Below, in pieces: positions 34,199 to 42,071 of a DNA stretch of 64,000 nucleotides. The stretch lies in the NCBI GenBank assembly GCA_023418475.1, contig JAEZZO010000002.1, positions 1-64,000 of the forward strand, given 5' to 3'. The notes beneath the pieces are model-generated. The model was not told the origin of the DNA. It did no database searches and saw only the letters and a list, made by a program, of their open reading frames with translations. The DNA is from Bacillota bacterium (GTDB lineage: Bacteria > Bacillota > Clostridia > Lachnospirales > Lachnospiraceae). Both the position numbers and the translations under genes were made by a program. Each line of letters starts with the position of its first letter. Position 1 is the first letter of the stretch.

Positions 34199-35086
34199 TC
34201 ACCGCTTATCACCTGATAGTTCTTTCCTATACGCGTAAAATTGATAATGCAAATCTCTCATCTCCTGCGGTGACTTCATTGAATGCTGATACATGAATTT
34301 ATTACCGAAATCACTCTTATATAGATAGCTTAATACTAACGATAAAAGCCATGTTGGGCAAATGATTAAAAGGTTGAATTTGAAGGGTGAGAGCATTCCT
34401 CTTGTGGATAAAAGCTTGAAATTTTGTTTTATGCTCCTGGCTGTTATGCCCATCATCTTCTTATTCTTATAGACCATGGCAGGCTCATCGCTTTTATAGT
34501 AAGCATCTGCAATAGCTACCACCATTCCAAGATGTGACACCTGCCAGTTATGCATGTCCGGAACGATTTGATATGAGATATGACTCTTCTTAAATATATG
34601 AGCCAGCGTGATTTCCCGTTTTGTTTTATTTCTATTTATTTCACCAAATGTGGTAGGCTGAATTATCCACGGTGTAAGCGATGCATCCAGGACTCCGTCC
34701 ACGATACTTCCACCCGCACCTGGAAATGCTGGAAGAATTCTGCCCTTTCCACAGATTTTTTCCCATTCCGTATATGGTTCTATTGAATTTACCATTGTGA
34801 CAATGTTTGGGCTTTTGTTGCCGCGCAGTTCCATTAATGCAGCTTTCACCTGTTCTTGTCGAACAGTCAGGAAGATATAATGATATTTATCGTCTGATAC
34901 CAGTTTGTCTATGATCTTAACCTTTGCTGTTTTTACCTGATTAGAATGAATGTATTTTAATCCATTCCTTTGAAGCTGTATCAACCGGTTTCCTCTTGCA
35001 TAAACCGTAACGTCGAAACCAGCCTCTCCTAATAAAGCTGCATATAAGCTTCCCATTACACCTGCACCATAGATTAGTATTCTCAT
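34199..35086 (-). CDS. Ketopantoate reductase-like protein (PanE/ApbA family)
   Basis: A 295-residue NADPH-dependent oxidoreductase. The Rossmann motif ILIYGAGVMGSLYAALLGEAGFDVTVYAR is at the N-terminus, and a catalytic-type Lys/Asn region is seen in the middle (IVTMVNSIEPY). The C-terminal half is divergent, with a hydrophobic stretch (FNLLIICPTWLLSLVLSYLY) unusual for true PanE. It may therefore be a paralogue rather than the pantothenate enzyme. No other coenzyme A genes are near. Confidence 0.8.
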   Translation of the reverse strand: MRILIYGAGVMGSLYAALLGEAGFDVTVYARGNRLIQLQRNGLKYIHSNQVKTAKVKIIDKLVSDDKYHYIFLTVRQEQVKAALMELRGNKSPNIVTMVNSIEPYTEWEKICGKGRILPAFPGAGGSIVDGVLDASLTPWIIQPTTFGEINRNKTKREITLAHIFKKSHISYQIVPDMHNWQVSHLGMVVAIADAYYKSDEPAMVYKNKKMMGITARSIKQNFKLLSTRGMLSPFKFNLLIICPTWLLSLVLSYLYKSDFGNKFMYQHSMKSPQEMRDLHYQFYAYRKELSGDKR

Positions 35087-35204
35087 ACGTTTTTACTTCC
35101 TTAGTAATATATTTGCTAATTCTTATATTCTGAAACTTACTGGACTTTGAAGACTTACCAAAACAGCATATTTGCATTACAAATTATCCATCTTCATAAT
35201 CTAT

Positions 35205-35232
35205 GCCAGGCCTTTGTCGGACTAATCTTATA
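35205..35232 (+). repeat. R3-like right-end fragment
   Basis: CCAGGCCTTTGTCGGACTAA resembles the sequence at 5742 and the right end of R3 (27195). It is a single short piece, so this is tentative. Confidence 0.35.
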
Positions 35233-35241
35233 TGTATCATC

Positions 35242-35676
35242 CTACTTTTTTCTTAATTTAATAGTATAAAGTATTGTGGTTATTAAGGCAGTGAGAATCA
35301 AGATATGTAAAATTGTATGATAGATATCTGGGATATATCTGATTTCACATTCTGTCCATTTCAAGGCATTATTAAAATATTCTATCTTTTTTTGCCCATT
35401 TCCAGCAATCGTAAACCATTCATGACTAAAAAATTGTGTAACAAGCCACATAGACAACCAGACAATCAAAATGTATTTCCCAAGCTGTTCCTTAAAAATA
35501 TAAATTAGAAGTGCTCCAACAAAAATCACTAAATAAATTCCATCCTCTCTCCATGAACGTGTAACAAGATATTTATTGCCAAAATATATCCCAACCATAT
35601 CAAGAAAAAACCATATAAATAAAGCTGCATTGGCTACTAAACTATACTTTTTATTTAATGTTATTTTAGCTGGCAT
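35242..35676 (-). CDS. Four-helix membrane protein, unknown
   Basis: About 144 residues, starting at MPAKITL behind AGAGGAG. Hydrophobic segments lie at about residues 13-33, 42-58, 62-80 and 116-135, with a polar loop containing HEWFTIAGNGQKKIEYFNNALKW. I do not recognise the family; no catalytic motif is seen. A monocistronic layout is likely. Confidence 0.65.
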   Translation of the reverse strand: MPAKITLNKKYSLVANAALFIWFFLDMVGIYFGNKYLVTRSWREDGIYLVIFVGALLIYIFKEQLGKYILIVWLSMWLVTQFFSHEWFTIAGNGQKKIEYFNNALKWTECEIRYIPDIYHTILHILILTALITTILYTIKLRKK

Positions 35677-35764
35677 AATATCACTCCTCTCGTACTTGTT
35701 CTGCATAAATATATGCGTAATCTAATCTCCTGTTATTTACAGCAGAATAAGTTATTATTATAAA

Positions 35765-35878
35765 TTATGGACAGTTATCCTCTGTTAATCCAAATTCTGT
35801 TGCTACTGTTTCATAACCGCGATGAAAAACTTCCAGGCAAGAAGATAGATCATCTTCCATAATTCTCCTAATCTCCAT
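35765..35878 (-). pseudogene. Truncated GNAT acetyltransferase remnant
   Basis: ATG 35878, with a strong GGGGAGG site, opens a 37-codon frame: IRRIMEDDLSSCLEVFHRGYETVATEF then GLTEDNCP and stop. This is the N-terminal beta1-alpha1 region of a GNAT N-acetyltransferase. The acetyl-CoA motif that should follow (about 110 more residues) is absent from all frames nearby. The gene therefore appears cut off by a deletion, although a short expressed peptide cannot be excluded. Confidence 0.6.
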
Positions 35879-36203
35879 GGATCCTCCCCAAAAATCAACT
35901 CTGGCCATAAAACTTCTACATAGCCTGTCACGATACTTCCTGTATATATTTTACCATGTAATTCCATTTAATACAATTAAGTATGATCTTAATTCTATTA
36001 CTTCTCTCATCCTCCTTCCCTGCTTATACACAGCAAAGAAATCGAAGAAAATCAATATTCAATAATTTTATTTATCGAATAAAACATTATTTCAGAAAAC
36101 CATTCCAGCATTTTTATACAACTGATGCCATCTTTATATGGAAATTCAGCTTATATGGCTGTATAATAATGTAAAACTGTTATATATGAGGGAGATCTAT
36201 AAA

Positions 36204-36698
36204 ATGACTAAAAAGCATATTGCTTATGTTTTCATAGTATTCATAATGATACTGATAATTTGGTATCATATTCCCTCCAAGGTCAATAAAACAATTGAAG
36301 TTTATGATTTAAAAGGAAATCAGCTGACAATTAAATTTGATGTCAGCTGGCAGAAATATTTTTTAAAACCTACTGAATTACAAGGAGATTTTTGTACAAA
36401 TAATGGTCGTACCTATCGCATTAATTCCCAAGATAGCTCAACCTTTTTAGAAAAGGTAAAGTATAAAATAGGTAACAAAAGAAAAGTACCAGCATTTATA
36501 AGAATGGATAATTATTCTAATTACATTGCCAATGATATTGCTATCTTAACAATAAATGATAACAACCTAGATGAAATATGTATTAATATAAAGGATAAAA
36601 ATAATCAATACATCAATTATTATGGACCGGCAGATTCACTTAACGAAGCGAAACTGGTATCGAAAAAATTTTATAAAAGTAATTCCGTTTATTATTAA
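36204..36698 (+). CDS. Membrane-anchored hypothetical protein
   Basis: About 164 residues from ATG 36204 (MTKKHIAYVF), preceded by GAGGGAG. One N-terminal helix (about 5-22) is followed by an extracytoplasmic domain of mixed strands with many Asn/Asp/Lys residues. No family was recognised. The stretch upstream (35879-36203) is AT-rich without further genes. Base composition is lower in GC than its neighbours, which may indicate recent acquisition. Confidence 0.6.
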   Translation: MTKKHIAYVFIVFIMILIIWYHIPSKVNKTIEVYDLKGNQLTIKFDVSWQKYFLKPTELQGDFCTNNGRTYRINSQDSSTFLEKVKYKIGNKRKVPAFIRMDNYSNYIANDIAILTINDNNLDEICINIKDKNNQYINYYGPADSLNEAKLVSKKFYKSNSVYY

Positions 36699-36745
36699 GA
36701 AGAATGTGGCTTTCGGTATCTGAAATATCTATCACCAGCTTACTT

Positions 36746-37186
36746 CTAGTTCAATTCAACCGGCTTCTTCTTCACCTTAATAAACTCAATTACATCCTTC
36801 AGATCATTCTGATCTAACACACGGTAATGTATCCACCCGCCCAGGCTGCCGCAAGGATAACGGTTTCGCCATAGTTCGATCCCCTTTAGCGATAAACCGG
36901 ACTTTATTTGCTCGAGTTTTGAAACGCAATTATCTCCCAGCTGTATTGTTACGGTAAAGGCCCCTTCTTCAAAAAAGGCATAACAAATATGACTGGTCTT
37001 ATGACTATATTTATAACCCCAGCCATAATGATTACCAAAGGGAAATTTTAATTCCCTGGTGAGTTGATAATTTTGTTTTAAAAATTCTTCAAACTGCAAA
37101 AGCATGTTATTACTTTCCATCCCAATATATTCTCTTATGAAATCAGAGGAGGGGGATGTATTCTTATCAAGCAATCGTTTATACAT
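36746..37186 (-). CDS. DUF3788 family protein
   Basis: A 146-residue protein matching DUF3788 by the central WGYKYSHKTSHICYAFFEEGAFTVTIQLGD segment and the GGWIHYRV end. The fold is probably related to small YdhG/DUF1801-type proteins; function is unknown. Its start codon overlaps the restored end of the upstream GyrI-like gene by 8 bases, so the two were once translationally coupled. Confidence 0.75.
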   Translation of the reverse strand: MYKRLLDKNTSPSSDFIREYIGMESNNMLLQFEEFLKQNYQLTRELKFPFGNHYGWGYKYSHKTSHICYAFFEEGAFTVTIQLGDNCVSKLEQIKSGLSLKGIELWRNRYPCGSLGGWIHYRVLDQNDLKDVIEFIKVKKKPVELN

Positions 37187-37649
37187 AAGTTTTCACCACC
37201 GGAACCCATAATTCATATTCATCATCAATATTCAATGGGTAATATTCAAAATAAAAGATTATGTTCTTCCTTCACACGAAAACCTGCTTTGGGAATTTCG
37301 TCATAAAAGAATTCAGTCCATGCTTTAATGATATCCGTATCTTTCGGAAAGCGATCTTCGCGTATGTGGTTTTTACAATTTTCTTAAGGGAGGAGCTTTC
37401 CGGAGTAATATTCTCTCCATTAACCTCCATGCCAAGTAAATAGCAATACCGCTCGTGTCCCTTCGTATACCAGCTTAATCCATAATATCCATTTTTACAG
37501 CCCTTAAGCTTTCTAAGATTTGCTTCTTTCCCGCTGCCGAAGAAATTATTATATAAAGCAGTAATATCTTTCTCATTTTGTTCTGATGTTGTTTCTACCA
37601 AATAGCCGCATATAAAAAAAGTATCTCTTTCCACGATATTAATATTCAT
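37179..37649 (-). pseudogene. GyrI-like effector-binding protein, broken by two single-base shifts
   Basis: The first 95 or so residues read MNINIVERDTFFICGYLVET to TYAKIAF in one frame. Family-like sequence then continues in another frame (PKDTDIIKAWTEFFYDEIPK, AGFRVKEEHNL) after a missing T near 37350. It returns as YFEYYPLNIDDEYELWVPVV and stops at 37181 after an extra T near 37250. Both changes lie in T-runs. The unshifted frame would end early at about 37272. This is either a real pseudogene or two homopolymer sequencing errors. GyrI-like domains bind small molecules, often toxins or drugs. Confidence 0.75.
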
Positions 37650-38021
37650 ATCTTCGCCTCTGATAATATACTGGATATCACTGGTTTATCGAGTTCATAC
37701 ATACAGGTTGCTATCACTACATCAGTGTATTACTGATATATTAATACTTCCATATGACATCAGCATGTCATATTATAAAAAATGACATAGGAAAATTTAT
37801 GGTACCGATGCTGCTTGCAGGAGGTTTCCTTGATAGCAAATAATTATTACATGGTTTAAGGCTTCGTCTTTGTTGGGATAACTTTTTAGCGAACCCTCAT
37901 CAATCTGTAATAATGTTATTTATTCCAAATATGTTACAATTTTTCTAAGCAGTTGTATAACTGCCGGCAATCGTGTATAGGGTGGTTGACCTTCATTCTA
38001 CATAGGATGGAGGTGATGCAT
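37650..38021. other. Intergenic stretch with probable toxin promoter
   Basis: This gene-free region contains TTACAA, a 16-bp spacer and TATAAC near 37934-37961, a weak promoter candidate for the small ORF at 38022. GGGTGGTTGACC at 37980-37991 is the 5' arm of a long-range mRNA pairing. Nothing else is recognised. Confidence 0.4.
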
Positions 38022-38111
38022 ATGAAAAATAATTTTGATTTCAAAGATATTATTCAATTGGATATGTTCATAATTGCACTACTGACATTCATTTATTTAA
38101 TATGTCATTAA
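38022..38111 (+). CDS. Putative holin-like type I toxin, 29 residues
   Basis: A tiny frame behind GGAGGTG encodes a 29-residue peptide with one membrane helix (IIQLDMFIIALLTFIYLIC). It resembles the BsrG/TxpA/holin-like toxin group, though the usual basic C-terminus is missing. The mRNA context is what makes it convincing. GGGTGGTTGACC (37980-37991) is perfectly complementary to GGTCAACCACCC (38167-38178) at the far end, as in type I toxin messages, and an antisense promoter with shared terminator lies downstream. If made, the peptide would insert in and depolarise the membrane. Confidence 0.65.
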   Translation: MKNNFDFKDIIQLDMFIIALLTFIYLICH

Positions 38112-38114
38112 AAT

Positions 38115-38156
38115 AAAAAACCTTCCCTGTACTTTGGCCAGTCCGGGAAGGTTTTT
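38115..38156. terminator. Bidirectional terminator of toxin and antisense RNAs
   Basis: CCTTCCC (38121-38127) and GGGAAGG (38145-38151), flanked by six A residues and five T residues, work on both strands. Confidence 0.75.
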
Positions 38157-38197
38157 ATTCCAACATGGTCAACCACCCTGTGGCGGTTGCCTTTTCT
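38117..38197 (-). ncRNA. Candidate antisense antitoxin RNA
   Basis: On the minus strand TTGCTA (38226-38231), a 16-bp spacer and TATAAT (38204-38209) would start a short RNA near 38197. It would run to the bidirectional terminator, about 80 nt. It overlaps the 3' untranslated end of the toxin message including the long-range pairing arm, the same geometry as RatA/txpA and SR4/bsrG. Confidence 0.55.
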
Positions 38198-38286
38198 AAC
38201 TTAATTATAACAAAATAGTAAAGAATAGCAAGAGCTAATTATAACAATAAATTAGTCCATAAATCCCCATTTACTATTCACTCTTC

Positions 38287-38310
38287 AGCCAAAATCCGAG
38301 CTGTGCATAC
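38287..38310 (+). repeat. R1 arm fragment
   Basis: AATCCGAGCTGTGCATACGG matches the middle of the R1 arm consensus; the 5' part is degenerate. Confidence 0.45.
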
Positions 38311-38322
38311 GGCACAGGACAC

Positions 38323-40074
38323 CTATTCCGATAATTTTATTCTGTTGTCATTAATTTCGACGGCTGAAACCTGGTCCAAATCAATTATTACCGGCAATAC
38401 CGAGCTTATGGTATCATTCTCCTGGGATTGATTATCCAGCACTATTTCTGTGTTGTCCTTTAAAATAAGTTTTATAATGTTTTCTTCCTGTTCTATATTA
38501 CTTACCTTAGATAAATCTTCCCTATCTTTCTCTTGATCAATACTAAATGCTTCACTTACCATCTGAAATTCCAGCTGCAGGGATATTGGTGATAGGGTGA
38601 TTTTCTTCAGCTCTCTGCTTTTTCCGTTCAGGTCAACATTTTTTGAGACGGAATATTCTCTGGAGGTATCCTTATATGCGAGATCGAAGTCCATTTTCCA
38701 TTCACCCTCGTAAAGTGTGCTCACACCCTCCTCACCAAATGCAAAATAATAGTCCTTCAGTATTTCTTTACCGGATATTCCATTAAATTGTGCCGCGCAA
38801 GATATAATTTTCCCATCCACCATATCAGCCTGGCTGTCATCCGCTCCGTTTACGGGCTGGCTGGCATCGACTGTTCCTCTTAGGATGCTGCCATTTTTTT
38901 TATTTACCATCACAATCCTTAAATCACAGAATTTCTCAAAACTCATAGCTCCGTTTAATTCAAATTTCACACACAGCTGATTATTCCGAATTCCGATATT
39001 GCTGACCGCTAATGTAGGATATTCCGTACAGAAGGTTGTTTGAATATTCGTCCTCTTAATACAATATTTCGGTATAATTCCTCCTCTGTCCATAATTGCC
39101 TTTTCCATATAGGCATCTATTTTTCCATAATAAGAATCATAATCTCCATTGTAAGATATTCCTTCCTTTTTAAGCTTCTCTCCGTACTTCTTTTTTGTTG
39201 TTAAGAACCATGAACGATCTTTCTCACTCACCTCACCCGTAAATCTGGCGCCCATAAATTGAAAATCCTTCTCTGACGCTTCACCAAGTTCATTCATAAG
39301 CTGCAGAAGGCTTTTTTCTGAACCTATCTCTACCAGCTTATCCGTGTTCGGCGCTGTCAGGTTCGTAAAGGTAACGCTGATATGATTTAGGCTTTCTTGA
39401 ATATCTATCGAATTCCGCAGCACAAAGGTTGCTTTTCCGGGCTTTGAACCATCATCCACCCTTGTTACATAGCAATACTGTCCCAGTACTTTATTATTTA
39501 CTTGAAGCCATACCTTATGAAAGGATAAGCCCTTTACATTAGCCAGTTGTTTTTTACTAAATGCATCTCCATTGACTGTTTCAACATCAACCGCAATATA
39601 GACCATATGGCTGTCGCCAACTGCACCTCTCGCGCTAAGCTTCAGTCCATTAGCTGTAACAGTTGAGCTTACGATAGAGCTTGCTTCCTCTATAAATTCA
39701 TTATCCTTTTTCAAAGGAGTCGAAGTTATGGCACGGGCAATCTTGTTACTACCGGTATGGTTCTCATTACTCAGCTCCTTGCCTTCCTGTCTGAGAGGTT
39801 CTCTGAAATATCCCTTGAACAAGTCTATAACATTAAACTTCGCTGCTGCCGCGGTAATACCGGCAGTTGATAAAAGAATAAGAACAAGTATCGCTGCCAC
39901 CTTAATAGCTCCCGCAACACGCAATTGTTTCTTATGCTTGTTCCGGTCTGACAGATTAATTACACCATCACACGTAAGTGCTTCTTCCGATTGGAGTATT
40001 CTGAGCGTATCCCGCAGAAACTGCTCTGAGGGGTTAATTTTTTGCATTGCTGCAATATATTCTTCCTTCTTCAT
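38323..40074 (-). CDS. Membrane-anchored anti-sigma factor with DUF4179-like ectodomain
   Basis: A 583-residue protein. The cytoplasmic N-terminus (1-57) would hold the ECF sigma factor, one membrane helix spans about 55-78 (VAGAIKVAAILVLILLSTAGITAAA), and the large remainder is extracytoplasmic. The segment just after the helix (AKFNVIDLFKGYFREPLRQEG) is typical of DUF4179 anti-sigma proteins. The long beta-rich ectodomain probably senses an envelope signal. Its start lies within the sigma-factor gene (41-bp overlap), giving fixed stoichiometry. Confidence 0.83.
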   Translation of the reverse strand: MKKEEYIAAMQKINPSEQFLRDTLRILQSEEALTCDGVINLSDRNKHKKQLRVAGAIKVAAILVLILLSTAGITAAAAKFNVIDLFKGYFREPLRQEGKELSNENHTGSNKIARAITSTPLKKDNEFIEEASSIVSSTVTANGLKLSARGAVGDSHMVYIAVDVETVNGDAFSKKQLANVKGLSFHKVWLQVNNKVLGQYCYVTRVDDGSKPGKATFVLRNSIDIQESLNHISVTFTNLTAPNTDKLVEIGSEKSLLQLMNELGEASEKDFQFMGARFTGEVSEKDRSWFLTTKKKYGEKLKKEGISYNGDYDSYYGKIDAYMEKAIMDRGGIIPKYCIKRTNIQTTFCTEYPTLAVSNIGIRNNQLCVKFELNGAMSFEKFCDLRIVMVNKKNGSILRGTVDASQPVNGADDSQADMVDGKIISCAAQFNGISGKEILKDYYFAFGEEGVSTLYEGEWKMDFDLAYKDTSREYSVSKNVDLNGKSRELKKITLSPISLQLEFQMVSEAFSIDQEKDREDLSKVSNIEQEENIIKLILKDNTEIVLDNQSQENDTISSVLPVIIDLDQVSAVEINDNRIKLSE

Positions 40075-40576
40075 ACTGTTCTGCTCCTTCCAGTTTAAAT
40101 TTTAATTTCTTTTTAGCCCTTCTTAACCAGGAGCTTACGGTATTCTTTTTGGTTTGAAGAAGCTTTGCAATTTCTGGTACAGAATACTCCTCCACATAAT
40201 AAAGATAGAGGACATTCCTATAATTAGCCGGCAATTTCCGCAGCTCTTTGAAAACCTGCTTGTCCTCGGGATTTACGCACTCCATTGTAAGATAATCACC
40301 GGATAGGTTTTCTTCTGTGAATGCAACATTTTTACGAAATCTGGCCGATTTAAAATAATCCTTACACAGATTAATTGTAACCCGAATAAGCCATGCCTTA
40401 CTATGCTCCTCATTTGTAAAGTCCCTGGTTTCTTTCATAAGCTTTATAAATACTTCCTGTGTAATATCCTCTGCCTCAGCCATATTGCCCGTATTCTGGT
40501 ACGCGATCCGTAATACCATTTTTCCATATCGAGAAAACTGCGTAACAACAAAATTCTTTTCTTCGGGGGATTTCAA
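40034..40576 (-). CDS. ECF sigma factor (sigma-70 family)
   Basis: A 180-residue ECF sigma factor with region 2 (RIAYQNTGNMAEAEDITQEVFIKLMKE) and region 4 (ELRKLPANYRNVLYLYYVEEYSVPEIAKLLQTKKNTVSSWLRRAKKKLK) complete. It would direct transcription of an envelope-stress regulon, presumably including its own operon. I did not find a convincing ECF-type autoregulatory promoter in 40577-40786, a gene-free stretch. The 3' end overlaps the anti-sigma gene. Confidence 0.92.
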   Translation of the reverse strand: MKSPEEKNFVVTQFSRYGKMVLRIAYQNTGNMAEAEDITQEVFIKLMKETRDFTNEEHSKAWLIRVTINLCKDYFKSARFRKNVAFTEENLSGDYLTMECVNPEDKQVFKELRKLPANYRNVLYLYYVEEYSVPEIAKLLQTKKNTVSSWLRRAKKKLKFKLEGAEQYEEGRIYCSNAKN

Positions 40577-40786
40577 AATACCTTTCTCCTTCCTGTTCGG
40601 CTATTTTGCGGGTAACCAGATAGTGGCCCTACCTACTGGTTACATTAAAATATCTATCTTGTCCATGATATCACTTTCAATAATAAAACGAATGATATCT
40701 CGAAAACCGTGCATGTTATTATGAAAATCAATAAAATTTTTTACTATCACTTTAATAATAGCAGCTTAACAAATAGAATGATATGA

Positions 40787-40831
40787 AAACCCCCAAAAAG
40801 CAGAATGTAAACCTGTCATTTTGGGGGTTTA
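40787..40831 (-). terminator. Terminator of the ROK kinase gene
   Basis: AAACCCCCAAAA pairs with TTTTGGGGGTTT (12 bp) around a 20-base loop. In minus-strand reading the stem itself ends in T residues. Confidence 0.75.
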
Positions 40832-40880
40832 GGAAGAATATTTATATCATGCTAGCAATGTATTTATATACTTTTCGTAT

Positions 40881-41876
40881 TTAAAATTCAATCAATTCCG
40901 GTGCTTTATGAATCAGGAAATTATACAGCGCCCCATATTGGTTAGCCTCACTTAAGAATTTACAGGCATCCAGATTGCAAGGCACCGCATAAAGGCCATG
41001 AAACCCTGCGATGATTTCATTCACCTTACTCTGCAAATCCGTAATCAATCGTTTCTGGCGACTGATACCGCCGCCAATTACTATCTTTTCAGGATCATAA
41101 AACGCCTGGATATTAAAAAGAAGCTTTGCTACATTACTTAGATATTCCTCATATAATTCTTTGATCGCTTCATCACCGTTTTCCAGAAGTTCAAAAAATT
41201 GTTGACCATCCATACCATTTGCATATTCCGGCTTCTGATCCTCCTTGGAGAGCTCCTGCGAAATATTCATAAAATTACCGAACAAAGCATAACTGGACAG
41301 TCTTTTCACATCAATACCTTTTGCAACGCAGGCCTTTATCATCAAAGAGGCAACTCCGCAGGAAAAGGTAACGGAATTACCAAGTCCTAAGCCATCCTGC
41401 ATAATCATATAAGAGAACTCACCTGCCGCAAAGGAAGATCCGCGGTGTACCCTGTGATTTTTAATAATGCCGCCTGCTACACCGGTTCCCAGAATGACTG
41501 CCACTCCGTCATTGCAGTTTTTAAGATTACCCACCCAGGTTTCTGCCAATGCGCCGCATTTTCCATCATTTTCAATCGTTACTGGCACAGAGCATTGATC
41601 CTTTAACAAATCATAAATATTATGCTGATAAAGTGGAAAAAAAGCTCCTGCCGTCTTTGCATAACCGGTTTCTACATCCAAAAAACCCGGCATACTGATT
41701 GCTATTCCTTCAATATCCTCTTTATATTTTTCGTAAAGCTCCTTAATAGAAGCTACAAACTGTTCTACAGATGCATTGGGTGAGGGCTTCTCCCCTTTGT
41801 CATAAACCTTCAATTCATGATCCATAACGGAATATTTCAGAAATGTTCCGCCAAAATCCAATACAAGACATTTCAT
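40881..41876 (-). CDS. ROK-family sugar kinase, possibly beta-glucoside kinase
   Basis: About 331 residues from ATG 41876 (MKCLVLDFGGTFLKYS), behind GGAATGGAG. The ATP-phosphate motif DFGGTFLKY, the catalytic-type Asp in IENDGKCGALAE and the GTGVAGGII loop are present. The zinc-binding CXCGXXGCXE motif of glucokinase/NagC-type ROK proteins is not seen. There is no HTH domain, so this is a kinase, not a repressor. It lies downstream of a 6-phospho-beta-glucosidase in the same direction. BglK-type ROK kinases phosphorylate cellobiose and other beta-glucosides with ATP, which would supply that enzyme's substrate. Confidence 0.83.
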   Translation of the reverse strand: MKCLVLDFGGTFLKYSVMDHELKVYDKGEKPSPNASVEQFVASIKELYEKYKEDIEGIAISMPGFLDVETGYAKTAGAFFPLYQHNIYDLLKDQCSVPVTIENDGKCGALAETWVGNLKNCNDGVAVILGTGVAGGIIKNHRVHRGSSFAAGEFSYMIMQDGLGLGNSVTFSCGVASLMIKACVAKGIDVKRLSSYALFGNFMNISQELSKEDQKPEYANGMDGQQFFELLENGDEAIKELYEEYLSNVAKLLFNIQAFYDPEKIVIGGGISRQKRLITDLQSKVNEIIAGFHGLYAVPCNLDACKFLSEANQYGALYNFLIHKAPELIEF

Positions 41877-41950
41877 ATTTTTCTCCATTCCTGCGCTGAT
41901 TTTGCGCATCTTAAGTTTGTTTGAGAAGCAAACACAAACTTCCTGAGTAA

Positions 41951-42040
41951 AAATGACTTTTTCCCACTCTGTGAAAATAGTTTTTTCACTCTGTAATATG
42001 GCTTTTTCTCACTCTGTGAAAATGATTTTCCTTCACTCAT
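41951..42040. repeat. Phased array of CACTCTGT repeats between GH1 and ROK genes
   Basis: CACTCTGT occurs at 41965, 41987 and 42010, with a degenerate fourth copy (CACTCATC) near 42034. The spacing is 22-24 bp, about two helical turns. Each is flanked by TTTTT on the left and mostly GAAAAT on the right, making imperfect palindromes such as TTTTTCTCACTCTGTGAAAA. This could be a cooperative operator array or serial small hairpins in the intercistronic mRNA. Confidence 0.6.
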
Positions 42041-42071
42041 CCCATCATTGTAGCATAAGCAGTATCCTAAC

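Noticed and set aside
34199..35086. Confident naming as panE
   Set aside because: The Rossmann half fits, but the C-terminal half is divergent with a hydrophobic segment and there is no pantothenate context.
41951..42040. CRISPR array
   Set aside because: The repeats are only about 8 bp, the intervals are not unique spacers, and no cas genes are in the window.
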